Assembly (NCBI RefSeq): GCF_000374845.1
Contig: NZ_KB895413.1
Coordinates: 124,001-188,000 of the forward strand
DNA: 64,000 nt
Reading direction: 5' to 3'
Source of the DNA: Paenibacillus terrigena DSM 21567
Lineage (GTDB): Bacteria; Bacillota; Bacilli; Paenibacillales; Paenibacillaceae
Made by a program: the position numbers and the translations under genes. Position 1 is the stretch's first letter. Each line of letters opens with the position of its first letter. This document shows, one piece after another, positions 55,102-64,000 of the stretch. Below the pieces are notes generated by a model. The model saw only the letters and a list, made by a program, of their open reading frames with translations. It had not been told where the DNA came from and ran no database searches.

Positions 55102-56671
55102 TGATGAAATCCACATTTTGAACAACTTGAAGATGGTACTTCCATGGGATGAGATGGATATCGAGATCGTGGCTTTGGCACGCAACGGTGTTGAAGCGCT
55201 TGAGGTTGTGAAGCAAGAGCAGCCAGATCTGATCCTGTGCGATATTCGGATGCCTGTTATGGATGGACTGAACTTCTTGCGCGAGCTACGGAAGATTGAT
55301 ACGGAATGTGAAGTCTTGATGCTCACGGGGTATGAGGAGTTTGAATATGCTCGTGTTGCCTTGCAGCACGGGGTGCGCGATTATATCTCGAAGCCAATCA
55401 ATTATGAGAATTTGGAAGATGTGGTGAGACGGATTGCCGGCATGATCCGAACAGCTCGCATGGAGAAGCAGATGGCGGAGCGCCGCTGGGGCAAAATGAT
55501 CGACTTGGCCTATGAGAAAATGATGTTCGACGTGCTCATGGGGTACTCGAACGGAGACGCGAATTATTTCATTTCCCATGAAGATCAGCGGATTGAGGAT
55601 TTAGAGTATGTTGTGATGATCGTCGATTTGGATCAATATTCGGTGAAATCGGTGACTTGGAATGATAATGAACGGAAATTGTGGAACTTCGCTGTGAGTA
55701 ATGTGCTTCAGGATGCGCTCAAAGAATTCCACTTGAAATATGCGGCATTACAGACCCGGGAAGGGGAATGGTGTCTCATCATTCAGTTCTACCATGATTC
55801 ATTCCATGTGAGTAAGGAAGAGATTCAGAAGTGGGTAACCTGTCTGCAGAAGGCTGTAAAAGAAAACGTCAAAATGACCGTGAGTGTCGGTTATGATAGA
55901 GGTCCTATCTTAATTCGTGAGCTTGCTCTATCCTATAAGAATATTCAGCGATATCTGCTCACCAATCCAGATCAAGAACAGATTATCTCTGTGGGTGATA
56001 GTGTTCCGAGTCAGACAGAGCCTACGGGTTCTCAGTGGGAATTGATTGAAGAGATCGTCTCTGGCTTACGGCATGGTGATCGAGGTAAAATTGAGAAGTC
56101 CTTGCACGAACTGAAGACCAGTCTGATCGTATCGGCAGATAATTCGCTTGCGCAGGCAGAGAAGTTCTTCTACTACATCGTCATTCATTTATTGCGGGAG
56201 ATGCGAGAGATGGACGTCTTATCTGCTGCAGAAGAGGAAGAAGTATGGGCGAAGTTCAGGTATAAAGTAAGCCTGAAGGAGCTGCTCGTCGTCATTACAG
56301 AGCTCGTAAACCGTGCGCTTGATGTAACGTCAAGTAAGAAGTCGAGTGAACTGTTGATGATCTCGGCCAAGGACTATATTCAACGCAATCTAGGTTCCGA
56401 TATCGGAATTGATGAGATTGCAGATCATCTGGGCATTAGCTGTAGTTATTTTAGTCTATTATTCAAAAATTACTTCGGAGAGACCTTCGTCGAATATTTA
56501 ACGAAGCAGCGGATGGAGCTCGCTAAATCGTTATTAGTCATCAGCGATAAGAGCATCACGCAGATTGGATCGCTTGTTGGTTACATGGAACGCCGATATT
56601 TCACGAAAGTATTCCAGAAGTACACAGGTATGACCCCTTCAGATTATCGGGAGAGAAAGGCGGAAGAATAA
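55076..56671 (+). CDS. YesN-type response regulator with AraC domain
   Basis: A protein of 531 residues. Receiver, residues 1-120: 'AMLVDDEIHILNNLKMVLP', 'DLILCDIRMPVMDGLNFL' and Lys in 'DYISKPINYENLED'. A middle region of about 250 residues of unclear fold. The AraC double helix-turn-helix, about residues 425-525: 'GSDIGIDEIADHLGISCSYFSLLFKNYFGETFVEYLTKQRMELAKSLL' in parts and 'ITQIGSLVGYMERRYFTKVFQKYTGMTPSDYR'. ATG 55076 has AGGTG 7 bases upstream. It should activate the sugar operon. Confidence 0.93.
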   Translation: MKLKAMLVDDEIHILNNLKMVLPWDEMDIEIVALARNGVEALEVVKQEQPDLILCDIRMPVMDGLNFLRELRKIDTECEVLMLTGYEEFEYARVALQHGVRDYISKPINYENLEDVVRRIAGMIRTARMEKQMAERRWGKMIDLAYEKMMFDVLMGYSNGDANYFISHEDQRIEDLEYVVMIVDLDQYSVKSVTWNDNERKLWNFAVSNVLQDALKEFHLKYAALQTREGEWCLIIQFYHDSFHVSKEEIQKWVTCLQKAVKENVKMTVSVGYDRGPILIRELALSYKNIQRYLLTNPDQEQIISVGDSVPSQTEPTGSQWELIEEIVSGLRHGDRGKIEKSLHELKTSLIVSADNSLAQAEKFFYYIVIHLLREMREMDVLSAAEEEEVWAKFRYKVSLKELLVVITELVNRALDVTSSKKSSELLMISAKDYIQRNLGSDIGIDEIADHLGISCSYFSLLFKNYFGETFVEYLTKQRMELAKSLLVISDKSITQIGSLVGYMERRYFTKVFQKYTGMTPSDYRERKAEE

Positions 56672-58296
56672 TGAGCAAAATAGTGAATTTATCATTAGCA
56701 GAAAAAATCGGTCAAATGGTGATATGCGGATTCAATGCTTACACATCGGATGCGCATATCGAACAGTTAATTGAGAAACATCATATTGGTGGCGTCATCT
56801 ATTTCCGCCGCAATTATGCGAACGTTCAGCAAATGGCAGACCTCTCTTATGCGTTGCAGCAGTTCAACAAGAAGAATTCTGATATCCCGCTCTTTATTAG
56901 TATCGACCAAGAAGGCGGCATGGTAGCGCGGATTGATACCGATGAAGTCACCCTTGTTCCAGGCAATATGTCGATCGGCGCTGCGCGCGATGCGCAGCTC
57001 GCATTTGAAGCGGCTGTGATTTGCGCAAAAGAACTTCGCCTTATGGGGATCAATGTGAATTTTGCTCCAAGTCTCGATATTAACAATAATCCGAAGAATC
57101 CCGTCATTGGCGTTCGCTCTTATGGAGAAAGCGCTGAACTTGTCAGCGAGTTAGGCATTGCGACCATTGAAAGCTATCAATCTTCGGATGTTGTGGCAAC
57201 AGCCAAACATTTCCCGGGACATGGTGATACCGCTGTCGATTCACATTATGGATTGGCTTCCGTACCTCATGATCGTGAGCGTCTCATGCAGCTTGAGCTT
57301 GCGCCGTTCATTCGTGCGATTCAAGCTGGTGTGGATATGATTATGACGGCACATGTTATGTTCCCAGCATTCGAGCCTGGAGAGATTCCTGCCACGTTAT
57401 CTCGCAAAGTGCTTCATGACTTACTTCGAATTGAGCTCAAATATGATGGTGTTATCGTTACGGATTGTCTCGAAATGCATGCGATTTCCAAAGAATTCGG
57501 TGTTGCGGAAGGCGCAGTGATGGCGATTGAAGGCGGTGCAGATATTGTCCTTGTCAGCCATACGCTGGAGGAGCAAGTTGCTGCAATTGAAGCCTTGATG
57601 CAAGCGGTGCAATCGGGCCGTCTATCCGAAGAGCAAATTAATGCTTCTGTTGAACGTATTCTATCCCTCAAAGAAAAACGTCGTATGTCAGATATTCATC
57701 CATTAACGGGTGGGGTTGCTGCGCAGTTCGGAACGCCTGAGAGCAAGAAAGTGATCCGTCAACTTACGGAGAAGAGTATTACGATTGTGAAGGATGAAGA
57801 TCAACCAACATTTGATCTTTCTGCACCTACGCTTGTGATCTGGCCGGAAGTGAGACATCATACCGAAGTGGACGAACCGATTGAGCAAGCATACACCTTA
57901 GGGCCTGCATTGGCTGAGCTGGGGGTGGATGTGAAGGAATTTCGTGTGAGTACACATCCAACGTCAGAGGAGATTGCTTCGGCGCTTGCACTAGCTGCAG
58001 ATTATGAACAAATCGTCGTTGTTACATATAACGCGGTATCTGAACTGCATGAAGGGCAAGTCTCCATCGTTCGACAAATAGCTGCAAGACCGAATGTGAA
58101 CTTGACCGTCGCATCGACTAGAAACCCATACGATTTGAATCAGTTCCCTGAAGTGAAGCGCTATGTATGCTGTTATGAGAATCGACCCATGACGATGGCA
58201 GCATTAGCCAAAGTGTTGACGGGTAACATCGCTGCACAAGGCAAACTTCCTGTGACGCTTTCACCTGATTACTCGTTTGGAATGGCAGTTAACTAG
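56671..58296 (+). CDS. Cytoplasmic GH3 beta-N-acetylglucosaminidase (NagZ-like)
   Basis: A protein of 541 residues, starting on the stop of the regulator gene. 'FISIDQEGGMVARI', 'FAPSLDINNNPKNPVIGVRSYG', 'ATAKHFPGHGDTAVDSHYGLASV' (the NagZ K-H-F-P-G-H-G-D-x(n)-D-S-H signature with the acid/base Asp-His pair) and nucleophile Asp in 'IVTDCLEMHAI' show an active NagZ-type enzyme. A second domain of about 170 residues follows (residues about 360-540). There is no signal peptide, unlike B. subtilis NagZ, so it should act on an imported disaccharide such as chitobiose or a muropeptide sugar. Confidence 0.9.
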   Translation: MSKIVNLSLAEKIGQMVICGFNAYTSDAHIEQLIEKHHIGGVIYFRRNYANVQQMADLSYALQQFNKKNSDIPLFISIDQEGGMVARIDTDEVTLVPGNMSIGAARDAQLAFEAAVICAKELRLMGINVNFAPSLDINNNPKNPVIGVRSYGESAELVSELGIATIESYQSSDVVATAKHFPGHGDTAVDSHYGLASVPHDRERLMQLELAPFIRAIQAGVDMIMTAHVMFPAFEPGEIPATLSRKVLHDLLRIELKYDGVIVTDCLEMHAISKEFGVAEGAVMAIEGGADIVLVSHTLEEQVAAIEALMQAVQSGRLSEEQINASVERILSLKEKRRMSDIHPLTGGVAAQFGTPESKKVIRQLTEKSITIVKDEDQPTFDLSAPTLVIWPEVRHHTEVDEPIEQAYTLGPALAELGVDVKEFRVSTHPTSEEIASALALAADYEQIVVVTYNAVSELHEGQVSIVRQIAARPNVNLTVASTRNPYDLNQFPEVKRYVCCYENRPMTMAALAKVLTGNIAAQGKLPVTLSPDYSFGMAVN

Positions 58297-58311
58297 GCAA
58301 TAATAGAGGCT

Positions 58312-58350
58312 AAAGACCGATATCCATGGGACAACGGATGTCGGTCTTTT
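58312..58350 (+). terminator. Intrinsic terminator
   Basis: AAAGACCGATATCC pairs with GGATGTCGGTCTTT (one mismatch or G-U) and runs into TTTT. It closes the sugar operon. Confidence 0.85.
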
Positions 58351-58460
58351 CATAATATTTTAATAATCAAGAAACTTTCTTGAATTTTCAACGTCTATAT
58401 ACTTGGAAAGAAGCCGACGGCGCTTCACAAAAATGTAGACACGTGTAGAAGGAGTTCTTT

Positions 58461-60662
58461 ATGAAAGTATTTAAAACAGCACTCATATCGACATTTATTA
58501 TCGCTCAATTATGCATTGCTTTGCCGGCATTTGCCGATGGAAGCACGACGCCAGGTACGACACAAGGCGATAATACGCAGCAGAAATCGCAGAACCCAAC
58601 GCAAAATTCGACAAATGATGGATCGGCTGTAACGCCGGAAACGGAAACAGAAAACAATCAGCAGCCGGGTGGTACTGTAGATCCTACAAATCCAACAAAT
58701 CCAACAAATCCAACAAATCCAACCAGTCCTACCAACCCAACGGGCGAAGTAACGCCTGATCCAGATGTTCAATCGGTGAAGACGAACGATCAGCTTGTAC
58801 TGATGATGAACAGCAACAAAATGTATCGTAATGGTCAAGAGGTGTTGGCACTTCAACCTTTAACGGTGACGAAAGGGATTTCTTATATTGCGCTTCGATC
58901 GATCGCAGAGCAAGCTGGGTTTATCGTTAAGTATGACGCGGTAACGAAAGAGACAATCCTTAAGAGCGGCCAGCAAGAAGTTCGCTTCAAGACGAATAGT
59001 GCGGCATACACAATTAATGGCAAATCGTACAAAGCAAGCGGTAATGCCTACCAACAAAAAGATGTATTCATGGTTCCACTGACTTCGATTACAAAGGCAT
59101 TAAATATCCCTTATAGCGTAGATAATGTAGCGAAGAAAATTACGTTGAACCTCTACTCCGCGCCAACAGCGAATTTCACAGTCTCACCTGCTGAAATATT
59201 CGCAGAGCAGACGTCTGTGACATACAAGGATCAATCTTCAGACCCGCGTGGCCTAGAGATTGTACAGCATCGCTGGGAAGGCAATGAGAACATCTTCATG
59301 GAGCCAGGGACGCACACGATTACCCATTGGGTAATGAATGCAAATGGCGTATGGAGTGAGCCTTATTCCGTAACCATCGAAGTCAAGCCGAAGAACTTGC
59401 CGCCAGTGGCGATGTTCACAACGGACAAAGATTCGTACAAAATGGGTGAATTGATTACGTTTACCGATGAGAGTACAGATGATGAAGGACAGATTACGAA
59501 AACCGAATGGTTGAACAAATCTATCGGTTTCTTCGAACCAGGCGAGAAGACAATTACATTACGCGTAACGGACCGTCTGGGTCAAGTTGGTGAATACCAG
59601 AAGACCATTACCATCACCAATGAAACGATGTATTTGCATGATGACTTCTTCAAGTTATATACACCAGTAGGTGAGAAGTTCACATTACAGAAAAATAATA
59701 TTTTGGATCTTGCCAAAGCGCCATTCTCTTCGACGGATTCTCAGCAGACATTACTTCGCAGTAACAGTCCAGAGAGTCTGTCTACGGAAGGGATTGTCTT
59801 CCGCGATACGATTCAAGGTGAAGCGAGATTCCTCGTTCATCATAAGAATATTTCAAATCAGAATTTGAAAGTATATGTCGTTGTTACGAACCCAGGCACG
59901 ATGCCAACGAATGTGACTGTGAAAGATGTTGGATTTGCAGGTCCGAATGAATACGAATCCCTTACAGGTAAATCCTCTGTAGAGCGTTATTTCAAATCCC
60001 TAAATAGTGGATCACTTGGTCAGACAACAACGTTGCAGCCAGGTGAGACGAAGGTAATCTTCTCTGAGCTTAGCGCGCAAGCGATGAAGCCAGGTCATGT
60101 CGTCAGCTTAATGGGGGATGTGAGCTCGGATTCGGAAGTGACTTATCAAGTTGCAGCCGTAGCAAGCAACAAAGACATTTTGAAGACTTTGCCAAGCTTA
60201 ACGTTGCTAAATCGCGATAATATTCATATCCGTGGTACTTATGAGAATGCGAATCGTCTGATCGAGCTCAATCAAGTCGTTGGTGATAAGCCTTCCCGTA
60301 TTTCACTAGCAGATAACAATGATGATTTGTATCTGAACGGTATTGATAATACGAACGGCATGCCGAGCATCAATATGGGGAACTACGGTGTGATGTACAC
60401 GATCCGACTCAACCATGTTGCACCGAACACGTTGATCGCATTCAACCCACGTGGCGGCATCTACAAAGGAATTTTCGTCGTTAATGGGCAAATGACAGAA
60501 GCACCTAGCAATGGAACGCTCGTGAACAGCAATGATGCGAGTGTGGTCTATCGTACAGGAAGCGCAGAGGAGACGGTAACGATTCTCTTCACACCTGTAT
60601 CCGGTAGTAACTTGCCTGTAAGCATGCTGTTCTTACCATTGGCACAGCAACCACAATCCTAA
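58461..60662 (+). CDS. Secreted stalk/PKD-domain protein of unknown function
   Basis: A protein of 733 residues. Signal peptide (cleavage after 'PAFA', about residue 26). A Thr/Pro/Asn-rich linker, residues 30-105, includes six NPT-type units. A copper-amine-oxidase-N (stalk) domain, about residues 110-225 ('YIALRSIAEQAGFIVKYDAVTKE' and 'MVPLTSITKALNIPYSVDN'). Two PKD-like beta domains follow, about residues 230-400 ('FTVSPAEIFAEQTSVTYKDQS', 'PPVAMFTTDKDSYKMGELITFTDES'). The last 330 residues are a beta-rich region with no recognised family. No LPxTG or SLH anchor is seen, so it may be freely secreted or wall-associated. Confidence 0.85.
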   Translation: MKVFKTALISTFIIAQLCIALPAFADGSTTPGTTQGDNTQQKSQNPTQNSTNDGSAVTPETETENNQQPGGTVDPTNPTNPTNPTNPTSPTNPTGEVTPDPDVQSVKTNDQLVLMMNSNKMYRNGQEVLALQPLTVTKGISYIALRSIAEQAGFIVKYDAVTKETILKSGQQEVRFKTNSAAYTINGKSYKASGNAYQQKDVFMVPLTSITKALNIPYSVDNVAKKITLNLYSAPTANFTVSPAEIFAEQTSVTYKDQSSDPRGLEIVQHRWEGNENIFMEPGTHTITHWVMNANGVWSEPYSVTIEVKPKNLPPVAMFTTDKDSYKMGELITFTDESTDDEGQITKTEWLNKSIGFFEPGEKTITLRVTDRLGQVGEYQKTITITNETMYLHDDFFKLYTPVGEKFTLQKNNILDLAKAPFSSTDSQQTLLRSNSPESLSTEGIVFRDTIQGEARFLVHHKNISNQNLKVYVVVTNPGTMPTNVTVKDVGFAGPNEYESLTGKSSVERYFKSLNSGSLGQTTTLQPGETKVIFSELSAQAMKPGHVVSLMGDVSSDSEVTYQVAAVASNKDILKTLPSLTLLNRDNIHIRGTYENANRLIELNQVVGDKPSRISLADNNDDLYLNGIDNTNGMPSINMGNYGVMYTIRLNHVAPNTLIAFNPRGGIYKGIFVVNGQMTEAPSNGTLVNSNDASVVYRTGSAEETVTILFTPVSGSNLPVSMLFLPLAQQPQS
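58686..58739 (+). repeat. Tandem 9-bp repeats coding NPT units
   Basis: ACAAATCCA occurs four times exactly (58686-58721), followed by two diverged units (ACCAGTCCT, ACCAACCCA). They encode the flexible linker of the secreted stalk/PKD protein. Copy number could vary by slippage. Confidence 0.85.
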
Positions 60663-60673
60663 GTTTACCCACG

Positions 60674-60715
60674 ACCGTGAGGTCCTTCGTTTGAAGGGCT
60701 TCACGGTTTTTTTTT
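60674..60715 (+). terminator. Intrinsic terminator
   Basis: ACCGTGAGGTCCTTC pairs with GAAGGGCTTCACGGT (three internal mismatches) across a 4-base loop and runs into nine T. Confidence 0.85.
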
Positions 60716-60745
60716 GTACGGAATTCAGAGCCCAATGGGGTTCGA

Positions 60746-60774
60746 TTGACGGGTGTTCGATAATGTTGCATTAT
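60746..60774 (+). promoter_or_regulatory. zur promoter with palindrome over the -10
   Basis: TTGACG (60746-60751) and CATTAT (60769-60774) are 17 bases apart. ATAATG-TTG-CATTAT (60760-60774) is a perfect palindrome covering the -10 and may be an operator for Zur or another regulator. It does not match the 7-1-7 Fur box or the usual Zur box. Confidence 0.5.
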
Positions 60775-60784
60775 TAGAGGATGG

Positions 60785-61294
60785 ATGTATAAATGGACAC
60801 GTAGTGAACAGATGGGGGGATGGAGGTTGCTTAAGACAGAAGAAATTGTGCAGATCATGTCCAAACAAGGTCTGCGAATCACCGATCAGCGCCGAACGTT
60901 GGCGAAATTGTTCGCAGAGTCCGAGGGCTACTTAACACCTAAAGACGTGTATGAATATATGTGTAAGCATTACTCGGGTTTAAGCTTCGATACCGTATAT
61001 CGAAATTTACGCGTGATGCAGGAGCTTGGCGCATTAGAGCAGATTGTGTTCGAAGAAGGTGTGAAATTCAAAGCGCGCTGCGCAGAGAATCATCACCATC
61101 ATCACTTGATCTGTCTTACATGTGAGAAGACGTATCCGATCACGTTCTGCCCGATGCAATTGACGGACGTACCCGATCAGTTTCAGGTTGTGAAGCATAA
61201 GTTCGAAGTCTTCGGTTATTGCAAAGATTGTCTTGCGGTTGAAGCTGGAGATTCAGGTAGTCAATCCAGCCTGTCTGCTGCACGTACGGAGTAG
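60785..61294 (+). CDS. zur: Fur-family zinc uptake regulator
   Basis: A protein of up to 169 residues. N-terminal winged helix '[32 protein letters not shown]' and '[20 protein letters not shown]'. The zinc part has '[26 protein letters not shown]' (the HHHHH run is the Zur sensor region) and '[11 protein letters not shown]' (structural zinc CxxC with CLTC). It is closest to Zur, which represses zinc-uptake genes when zinc is sufficient. The start may be ATG 60785 or TTG 60827 (7 bases after GGGGGG); the latter gives '[11 protein letters not shown]', the usual family start. Confidence 0.88.
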   Translation: MYKWTRSEQMGGWRLLKTEEIVQIMSKQGLRITDQRRTLAKLFAESEGYLTPKDVYEYMCKHYSGLSFDTVYRNLRVMQELGALEQIVFEEGVKFKARCAENHHHHHLICLTCEKTYPITFCPMQLTDVPDQFQVVKHKFEVFGYCKDCLAVEAGDSGSQSSLSAARTE

Positions 61295-61299
61295 GGGCT

Positions 61300-61551
61300 A
61301 TGAAATGGGTGCTGAAGGCTCCAATTCATTTCTATCGGAAAGTGATTTCACCGCTGAAGCCGCCAACTTGTCGTTTCTATCCGACATGTTCTGCTTATGC
61401 GCTAGAGGCCATAGATGTACATGGTCCTGCCAAAGGGTCCTGGCTCGCGATCAGACGGATTGGCAAATGCCATCCCTTTCACCCAGGCGGTTATGATCCG
61501 GTTCCTCCACCGAAGTCGAAGTCAGAGTCGACTGGAAACCCACTGTCTTGA
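61300..61551 (+). CDS. yidD: Membrane protein insertion efficiency factor YidD
   Basis: A protein of 83 residues. '[61 protein letters not shown]' (quoted in parts) holds the three conserved Cys residues ([18 protein letters not shown]) and the closing HPGGYDPVP. YidD is a small membrane-associated protein that helps YidC-type insertases. It starts 5 bases after the zur stop, with RBS AGGGGC. The C-terminus has a short extra Pro/Ser tail. Confidence 0.95.
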   Translation: MKWVLKAPIHFYRKVISPLKPPTCRFYPTCSAYALEAIDVHGPAKGSWLAIRRIGKCHPFHPGGYDPVPPPKSKSESTGNPLS

Positions 61552-61599
61552 CATTGGAAGCCGGACTCGTTATATTCATGTTATATATGTTATCCGAGG

Positions 61600-63904
<2,305 letters not shown>

Positions 63905-63923
63905 GTAAGATCATATCAGGAAA

Positions 63924-63966
63924 GGCCGATAGGAGCCATGGAAGTGGCATCTTATCGGTCTTTTTT
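63924..63966 (+). terminator. Intrinsic terminator after metG
   Basis: GGCCGATAGGAGCCA pairs with TGGCATCTTATCGGTC, with mismatches, across a 6-base loop and runs into TTTTTT. Confidence 0.8.
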
Positions 63967-64000
63967 GCACGGAAGGCAGAGGTATGAAGGGGATTCATAG

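Noticed and set aside
58686-58739. Short tandem repeats as a possible CRISPR array
   Set aside because: The units are 9 bp, contiguous and in frame in a coding region, with no spacers.
61090-61104. Run of five His in the zur product as a cloning tag
   Set aside because: This HHHHH run is a normal feature of the Zur sensor region.

Overview
The window reads as a chromosomal segment of a low-to-mid-GC Gram-positive spore-former type bacterium, most likely Paenibacillus or a close relative. This rests on gene content and signals, not on any search: FapR, CstR and FNR type operators, a T-box leader before metG, a TPP riboswitch before thiD, YesM/YesN type two-component genes beside a sugar ABC importer, a secreted copper-amine-oxidase-N (stalk) protein, Amj, YidD and Zur, and RBSs of the AGGAGG kind with frequent GTG and TTG starts. 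No rRNA, tRNA, CRISPR array or prophage was recognised.

Layout. 1-5 kb: a truncated GNAT gene, a zinc-ribbon gene and a HAD gene that each carry an apparent single-base frameshift, a DJ-1/PfpI protein, a GNAT, a radical SAM/SPASM protein and an AlkD-like repair protein, followed by a 254-bp MITE-like element. 5.4-8.3 kb: an operon-like run of phospholipid-type methyltransferase, DedA protein and an OmpR/sensor-kinase pair. 8.3-11.6 kb: an HTH/MmyB regulator divergent from fabF, whose promoter carries a FapR-type operator inside its spacer, then a CE7 esterase. 11.6-14.5 kb: an ABC importer of the TrpXYZ-like class on the minus strand. 14.7-21.5 kb: M3 peptidase, TPP-riboswitch-controlled thiD-thiE, an MFS transporter, aspA with a cre site, and a small Cys-rich protein. 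21.5-25.3 kb: an AraC regulator and a sulfane-sulfur operon (CoA-disulfide reductase/rhodanese/TusA/DsrE fusion plus CstR) with a clear operator. 25.4-29.2 kb: GH4 glycosidase, ldh, HesB-like protein and an MsrA-MsrB fusion. 29.4-37.5 kb: a membrane-anchored PrsA-like foldase, a monooxygenase remnant, amj, several GNATs including a nucleotidyltransferase-GNAT fusion, a pseudogene with three in-frame stops, HAD, a small flavoprotein and DegV.

37.7-42.9 kb holds the most unusual group: a P1B-type ATPase that keeps the metal-site motifs (CPC, YN, MxxSS) but has altered catalytic motifs (DKRGTIT for DKTGTLT, GDVSNN for GDGxND), then a lipoprotein, a secreted Lys/His-rich basic protein and a two-component system.

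42.9-49.9 kb is an anaerobic fermentation locus: an FNR with a C-terminal Fe-S cysteine cluster, divergent from adhE, then pflB-pflA. FNR-type palindromes lie about 41-43 bases upstream of the inferred adhE and pflB starts, which fits class II activation. 50-58.3 kb is a sugar import and degradation unit: solute-binding lipoprotein, two permeases, YesM/YesN type regulators and a cytoplasmic NagZ-like GH3. The window ends with a secreted multidomain stalk/PKD protein, zur (with a palindrome over its promoter), yidD and T-box-controlled metG.
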